A stretch of 64,000 bases of DNA from Paenibacillus hexagrammi (GTDB lineage Bacteria; Bacillota; Bacilli; Paenibacillales; NBRC-103111): the NCBI RefSeq assembly GCF_021513275.1, contig NZ_CP090978.1, positions 3,658,001 through 3,722,000 on the forward strand. The letters run 5' to 3'. A model generated the notes under the pieces. The model was not told the DNA's origin and ran no database searches. It saw nothing but the letters and a program-made list of their open reading frames with translations. Below, one piece after another: positions 59,877 through 64,000 of the stretch. A program made the translations under genes and the position numbers. Numbering within the stretch: position 1 is the first letter of the stretch; each line of letters starts with the position of its first letter.

Positions 59877-60984
59877 TACCCACCATCTCCCCGAAAGGAC
59901 TGATAAACGAAGTTTTCTCCCGTTCGCGCTTGTCTTCCAGCGGCAGCTTTGGAAAAAGCAATTCCGCTACCCGATAGGCTTCCTCAAGATGCGGATACCC
60001 GGAGAATATGAACGTTTCAATACCCAAATCTGCATATTCACGCATTCTCTGCGCTACGGTATCAGGGTCCCCGACCAAGGCCGTTCCAGCCCCTCCTCTA
60101 ACAAGCCCCACTCCAGCCCAAAGATTCGGACTAATTTCCAGATTCCCCCTGCTGCCGTTATGCAGCTGCGACATTCTCTTCTGGCCCACGGAATCCATTC
60201 TCGCGAATACCTTCTGAGCTTCTTGTATCGACTTATCGTCTACGTACTGGATTAACTCCTCCGCTGCTTTCCACGCCAGCTCATTCGTTTCGCGAACGAT
60301 GACATGCAGACGAATTCCGAAGCGGACCATTCTTCCCTGAGCGGTAGCGAGTTTACGAACGGCGTCGATCTTCTCCTTCACCTGCTGAGGCGGCTCCCCC
60401 CAAGTCAGATACACATCAACATGATTGGCAGCCACATCTTGAGCACTGCTGGACGAGCCTCCAAAGTATAGCGGTGGATAAGGCTTCTGAATGGTTGGAT
60501 ACAAAACCTTCCCGCCTTTGACCTGCAGGTGCTTGCCGTTGTAATTGACTTCCTGCCCGGACAGCTCCTGACGCCATATACGCAAAAATTCATCGGTTAC
60601 CTCGTATCGCTCCTGATGACTCAGGAATAATCCATCCGCCTCATTCTCAATAGGGTCTCCACCTGTCACGACATTGATTAACAATCTGCCGCCCGACATC
60701 CGATCAAACGTCGCTGCCATCCTAGCAGACAGAGTAGGTGACATTAAACCCGGGCGCACCGCTATAAGAAATTTCAGTCTTTCTGTAACAGGAATCAAGG
60801 TCGATGCCACAACCCATGCGTCCTCGCAGGAACGGCCTGTCGGCAGCAGCACTCCTTCGAAACCAAGCTCATCAGCTGCCTGTGCAATCTGTTTGACATA
60901 ATGATGATTGACGGCGCGAGCCCCTACCTGACTTCCTAAATATTTGCCATCACCGTGTGTCGGAATAAACCAGAAAACTTTCAT
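59851..60984 (-). CDS. ssuD: FMNH2-dependent alkanesulfonate monooxygenase
   Basis: 377 residues from the ATG at 60984 ([20 protein letters not shown]) after GAGGAGATAGAGAG; the N-terminal motif is diagnostic for SsuD. Luciferase-like barrel with [29 protein letters not shown] and [20 protein letters not shown]. It oxidises C1-C14 alkanesulfonates to aldehyde plus sulfite using FMNH2 from SsuE. Located between ssuA and ssuC in the operon. Confidence 0.95.
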   Translation of the reverse strand: MKVFWFIPTHGDGKYLGSQVGARAVNHHYVKQIAQAADELGFEGVLLPTGRSCEDAWVVASTLIPVTERLKFLIAVRPGLMSPTLSARMAATFDRMSGGRLLINVVTGGDPIENEADGLFLSHQERYEVTDEFLRIWRQELSGQEVNYNGKHLQVKGGKVLYPTIQKPYPPLYFGGSSSSAQDVAANHVDVYLTWGEPPQQVKEKIDAVRKLATAQGRMVRFGIRLHVIVRETNELAWKAAEELIQYVDDKSIQEAQKVFARMDSVGQKRMSQLHNGSRGNLEISPNLWAGVGLVRGGAGTALVGDPDTVAQRMREYADLGIETFIFSGYPHLEEAYRVAELLFPKLPLEDKREREKTSFISPFGEMVGNEYVPAAK

Positions 60985-61004
60985 CTCTCTATCTCCTCTC
61001 AAAA

Positions 61005-61999
61005 TTAACGCCAATCGGCTTTTATGACAGTGTCTTTCACTTGTATAGGCTTGGGAATTAATCCCAATCTCTGAAATGCTTCTGCCATGTCCTGCTGCCC
61101 CTTCACAACTTGATCATCGATTGGCTGAATGCCGTATTCTCTTCGGCTAAGCGCGTTGACTAACGATTCCACATCAATACCGATACTTGGAGAAAGGAAT
61201 TCCGCACTCTTGCGAATATCGGCTTTTACCTCATCATCTATCTTTTGAAGCTCTTCTAGATAAGCTTTAATGACATCCTCATGCTTCTCAGTAAATGGTC
61301 TCGCGGCAAAGTAAAACTGATAATTATTCACAATGCCGGTTCCATTGGATAAGATTCTTGCATGTGTGGCTGTTTGTGCTGCTGCCAGATAAGGGTCCCA
61401 TATCGCCCACGCATCCACACTTCCCTGCTCGAAGGCTGCTCTGGCATCTGCTGGTGCTAAGTAACGCGGCTCGATTTCGGAATATTGGATACCGGCTTTT
61501 TGTAAAGTGCTCACCAACAAATAGTGCACATTTGATCCTTTGTTAAGGGCTACTTTTTTCCTTTCAAATCCTCCACTGTTTTCAGCGGAGAATTCTCAGG
61601 CACAAGAATCGCTTCTCCTTTGGGACTAGCAGGTTCATGTGCCAAATAGACTAGGGGCGCACCAGCAGATTGTGCGAAGATCGGTGGGGCATCCCCCGTT
61701 TCACCAAGGTCAATGCTGCCTGCGTTTAGTGCTTCCAAGAGCTGAGGCCCGCCAGGGAACTGCGTCCACTCAATTTTATAACCGAGATCCGTCAGCTTCT
61801 TATCCAGTGTCCCCTTAGCTTTTAAAATGACCGAAGAGCCATAAAGCTGATAGCCGATATGGATCACTTCATTATTTTTCACCTTACTTGATGGTACAGC
61901 AGATGCTGAAACCGAATTGCTGGCTGGAGCTGGCTTACCGCAGCCTGCTAATAACAAAATCGTACTGATAGATACAAGAATTAACTTTTTCCCTAACAT
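61005..61999 (-). pseudogene. ssuA: Sulfonate-binding lipoprotein SsuA, one frameshift
   Basis: ATG at 61999 after GGGGAGGAC; lipobox LLAGC. The frame reads KTVEDLKGKK then meets TAG at 61550; with one more A in the run GGAAAAAAGTAGCC it continues KKVALNKGSNVHYLLVS and on to the stop at 61005. The joined protein is about 331 residues, normal for SsuA (VIHIGYQLYGSSVILKAKG, VDAWAIWDPYLAAAQTA). A one-base A-run change in such a well-kept gene, followed by intact ssuDCBE, makes a sequencing error likely. If real, the operon would depend on another binding protein. Confidence 0.85.
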
Positions 62000-62082
62000 G
62001 TGAGTCCTCCCCATTTCCTTCTCGTCGTTTACATCCAGTCGTACATCGAACGTTTCACGTCTTTCCTCTCAGAAGAGAAAAT

Positions 62083-62183
62083 AAAAAGAGACCTCCATGT
62101 ATCTCCGGAAGATAAGGGTGTCCCATACAAATAGACAGAACCTTCTTCTGGAAATATAGGAAGTCTCCGGTGGTCCGGTAGAC
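62083..62183 (-). ncRNA. Candidate cis-regulatory leader RNA: conserved hairpin overlapping a terminator (ssuADCBE)
   Basis: The minus strand repeats the leader seen before ssuBC: GTCTACCGG-ACCA-CCGG-AGAC (62163-62183), then the terminator 5' arm GAGACTTCC (62159-62167). The arm pairs with GGAGGTCTC (62088-62096), followed by TTTTTATTTTC. About 27 bases are nearly identical to the ssuBC leader, while the loop and terminator interior have diverged. One hairpin pair differs compensatorily (G-C here, G-U there). It starts about 40 bases after the predicted transcription start. Confidence 0.7.
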
Positions 62184-62193
62184 AAATGCATTA

Positions 62194-62260
62194 TTCCGAT
62201 GAGTTTACTTAGTATTATTTACGATGAATTCAATATACAACCTGCCTGGCAGGTCGTCAA
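62194..62260 (-). promoter_or_regulatory. ssuADCBE promoter and sulfur-regulon operator C
   Basis: On the minus strand TTGACG (62255-62260) and TATATT (62232-62237) have 17-bp spacing. The operator (62194-62217; plus strand TTCCGATGAGTTTACTTAGT...) lies just after the start of transcription. The spacer contains the palindrome CCTGCCAGGCAGG. Confidence 0.75.
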
Positions 62261-62274
62261 GACATTCTGCTGCA

Positions 62275-62478
62275 TCATTTTTGTTTTTTTTCGGCTTTTA
62301 CCACTTGCAGCTTTTCTCTACCAGGAGACACCGCTTCAAATCGTTTGCGTTCTGTTTTATCAATTTGCGCAATTTTACCATCGTGAACAACGATTTGCAC
62401 AGATCCATACTCTAGGCCATTCAAGCTTTGTTTAATACGATCCAGCCATAATTCATCCAACTCCAAAGGTTTTGCCAT
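62275..62478 (-). CDS. yezD: YezD-family (DUF2292) small protein
   Basis: The start is the ATG at 62478 (MAKPLELDELWLDRIKQSLN) after GGAGGGATGATGAA; 67 residues. The conserved core GLEYGSVQIVVHDGKIAQID identifies the YezD/DUF2292 family, whose function is not known. Its own promoter carries a sulfur operator, and it sits between ssu and cys operons, so it is probably part of the sulfur-starvation response. Confidence 0.8.
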   Translation of the reverse strand: MAKPLELDELWLDRIKQSLNGLEYGSVQIVVHDGKIAQIDKTERKRFEAVSPGREKLQVVKAEKKQK

Positions 62479-62541
62479 TTCATCATCCCTCCGCTCTATT
62501 ATGTAATCATGGATCAAAGTAAAAGCTCATCGAATTTTATA

Positions 62542-62603
62542 TTCCGATGCGGTTACTTGGTTTAATAAGGCAAATGTTATCACTGTGCTTGATTTACTGT
62601 CAA
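62542..62603 (-). promoter_or_regulatory. yezD promoter and sulfur-regulon operator D
   Basis: On the minus strand TTGACA (62598-62603) and TAACAT (62574-62579) have an 18-bp spacer. The operator copy at 62542-62565 (plus strand TTCCGATGCGGTTACTTGG...) covers the transcription start. Confidence 0.65.
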
Positions 62604-62672
62604 TGACGAATTTTATGTTCATATACCGCTGCAACTATCAACAAAATTTATTCGATGCATAAAATTTAATTA

Positions 62673-62732
62673 TTGACAAACATGTTTTACCGCTGTTATA
62701 TTCAATTTTAAATCCGAGTAAAACAATGTGAA
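62673..62732 (+). promoter_or_regulatory. cysTW promoter and sulfur-regulon operator E
   Basis: On the plus strand TTGACA (62673-62678) and TTATAT/TATATT (62696-62702) have 17-18-bp spacing. Operator E (62709-62732; minus strand TTCACATTGTTTTACTCGG...) lies at the transcription start. Confidence 0.7.
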
Positions 62733-62755
62733 TAATATATTTTAGGCGGTGCACT

Positions 62756-63562
62756 ATGGGTAACCCAGTTTTTAGAGCTACAGTTCGTTCTGTGCTTATA
62801 GGCTATTTAATCGTACTTCTTCTGCTGCCGATTGCCTCTATTTATGTAAAAGGCTTTTCGTTAGGATGGGAAGCATTCCTGCAGGAGATCACAGGTCCTC
62901 TAGCCTGGAAGTCTATTTTACTTACGGTGAAGCTAAGTATTGTTTCTACAGCTATCGAAGCTGTAATCGGTACGATCATCGCATATGTACTGGTGAGGTA
63001 CTCCTTCAAGGGGAAACATCTTTTAAACAGTATGGTAGACCTCCCTTTCTCTCTGCCCACCTCAGTAGCCGGTCTTATGTTTTTGACCTTACTGGGTCCT
63101 CAAAGTCCTATCGGTACGTGGCTCAACCATATAGGGATTTCTCTTCTATATAATCAAACCGCTATTGTCATCGGACTTGTTTTCGTTACCTTCCCCTTCG
63201 TCATTAGAACGGTTCAACCGCTTCTTGAACAGATTGACCTTAGTGAAGAGCAAGCGAGCTTCACCCTTGGTGCAGGCAAATGGTACACGTTTCGAAGAAT
63301 TATCCTTCCCGCCATGATCCCAGGAATTCTTGCAGGCAGTATGCTGACTTTCTCCCGATCTCTTGCCGAATTTGGCGCCATTTCTCTGATATCCGGTAAT
63401 TTGCCCGGTAAAACAATGGTTGCCTCTGTCTATATTTATGGCGAAACACAAAACTACAATCCGGAAGGCGCTGCCGCCATTTCCATTGTCTTACTCACAC
63501 TTTCACTCATCATCCTGTGGGTCATTCACATACTCACACGTGGAAAGGGGCGGTTGGCATGA
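62756..63562 (+). CDS. cysT: Sulfate/thiosulfate ABC transporter permease CysT
   Basis: 268 residues; ATG at 62756 after TTAGGCGGTG. Six membrane segments and the conserved DLPFSLPTSVAGLMFLTLLG and TLGAGKWYTFRRIILPAMIP loop identify CysT/CysU. It overlaps cysW by four bases (ATGA). The usual sulfate-binding protein gene does not precede it here, although the promoter lies directly upstream; it may follow cysW or be elsewhere. Confidence 0.92.
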   Translation: MGNPVFRATVRSVLIGYLIVLLLLPIASIYVKGFSLGWEAFLQEITGPLAWKSILLTVKLSIVSTAIEAVIGTIIAYVLVRYSFKGKHLLNSMVDLPFSLPTSVAGLMFLTLLGPQSPIGTWLNHIGISLLYNQTAIVIGLVFVTFPFVIRTVQPLLEQIDLSEEQASFTLGAGKWYTFRRIILPAMIPGILAGSMLTFSRSLAEFGAISLISGNLPGKTMVASVYIYGETQNYNPEGAAAISIVLLTLSLIILWVIHILTRGKGRLA

Positions 63563-64000
63563 GACGTCTTTTAATCGGTATCTCATTTGCAGTCATTATA
63601 CTTCTCATTGTGTTACCGTTCCTAGGTATCACGTTCGGTGCTTTTCAAGATGGATTCGGCGCTTTCCTTGATTCACTGGTACGGCCCGAAGCCGTGCATG
63701 CATTTATGATTTCTCTCATCATTGTCGTTGTCGTTGCGGCGCTGAATACGATTGTGGGTATTTATCTTTCATTAGAGCTTGTTCGAGGCAGTTGGATCTC
63801 CAGATGGATGAAGCCTTTCATCAACGCTTTGATCGATTTGCCCTTCGCCGTTTCGCCAATCATCGCCGGATTAATGGTCATCCTGTTGTTCGGTCCCAAT
63901 ACAGTACTCGGTACTTTTTTCGAAGATCACCATATGAAAATCGTATACGCATTGCCAGGCATGATCATGGCTACAACGTTCATTACTTTCCCGCTCATGG
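63559..64000 (+). CDS. cysW: Sulfate/thiosulfate ABC transporter permease CysW (cut by window end)
   Basis: Starts at the ATG at 63559 within the cysT stop (ATGA), MRRLLIGISFAVIILLIVLP, and remains open to the window end after 147 codons. DLPFAVSPIIAGLMVILLFG is the CysW counterpart of the CysT loop. It forms the heterodimeric channel of the sulfate importer with CysT. Confidence 0.92.
   Translation, partial: MRRLLIGISFAVIILLIVLPFLGITFGAFQDGFGAFLDSLVRPEAVHAFMISLIIVVVVAALNTIVGIYLSLELVRGSWISRWMKPFINALIDLPFAVSPIIAGLMVILLFGPNTVLGTFFEDHHMKIVYALPGMIMATTFITFPLM

Overview
The window looks like part of a Paenibacillus-type (Paenibacillaceae, Firmicutes) chromosome. The evidence is strong AGGAGG ribosome sites with several TTG/GTG starts, S-layer-homology (SLH) proteins, very large secreted carbohydrate-active enzymes with discoidin/FN3/CBM6/ricin modules, LplA/LplC-type sugar ABC transporters, DUF4179-type anti-sigma factors and a CymR/Ssu-style sulfur regulon. 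No rRNA, tRNA, CRISPR array or phage module was seen.

Layout. (1) 0-8 kb: a cytosolic LacI-type sensor-PAS-GGDEF-EAL protein (frameshifted), a relic of a family-2 glycoside hydrolase, and a secreted GH87 alpha-1,3-glucanase broken by three frameshifts. (2) 8-11.4 kb: an AT-rich graveyard of IS3 and IS21 fragments with a small membrane protein, lspA and fragments of unknown genes. (3) 11.4-26.4 kb: a heavily rearranged polysaccharide-degradation island. It holds two proteins that each end in cohesin plus dockerin, a GH30 enzyme, a GH43 arabinofuranosidase-type enzyme, a truncated clan GH-A enzyme, an AbfB stub, an Lpl-type ABC transporter and a truncated GH13. Four abrupt gene-to-gene junctions are visible; one can be undone exactly by inverting about 1.95 kb, which rebuilds a 532-residue binding protein. 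(4) 26.4-31.4 kb: MATE transporter, pabB and a fused anthranilate synthase TrpE(G). (5) 31.6-39.8 kb: ArsR-type regulator/unknown/ClpP operon behind a triplicated promoter-operator, an AraR-like-controlled ribulokinase-type kinase, a divergent SDR/MerR pair, an ECF sigma/anti-sigma pair and a stand-alone class I amidotransferase. (6) 40-50 kb: a three-gene secreted operon of purple-acid-phosphatase-like enzyme, SLH anchor protein and GH92 alpha-mannosidase, plausibly acting on phosphorylated mannan. (7) 50.6-64 kb: an organosulfur/sulfate regulon with two ssu-type uptake systems, two paralogous FMN monooxygenases, SsuD/SsuE, a YezD-family protein and cysT-cysW.

The sulfur block carries the most interesting regulation. 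Five copies of one 24-bp operator sit at or just beside the predicted start of five transcripts. In addition, two of the transcripts begin with the same leader RNA, in which a small conserved hairpin overlaps the 5' arm of an intrinsic terminator. I do not recognise that leader as a named riboswitch class.

Caution: seven frame breaks occur in otherwise well-preserved genes. Three or four are single-base losses or gains in A or G runs (about 6,943, 13,351, 17,381 and 61,553), so some may be sequencing errors. The gene junctions in the 12-26 kb region could be real rearrangements or assembly joins.
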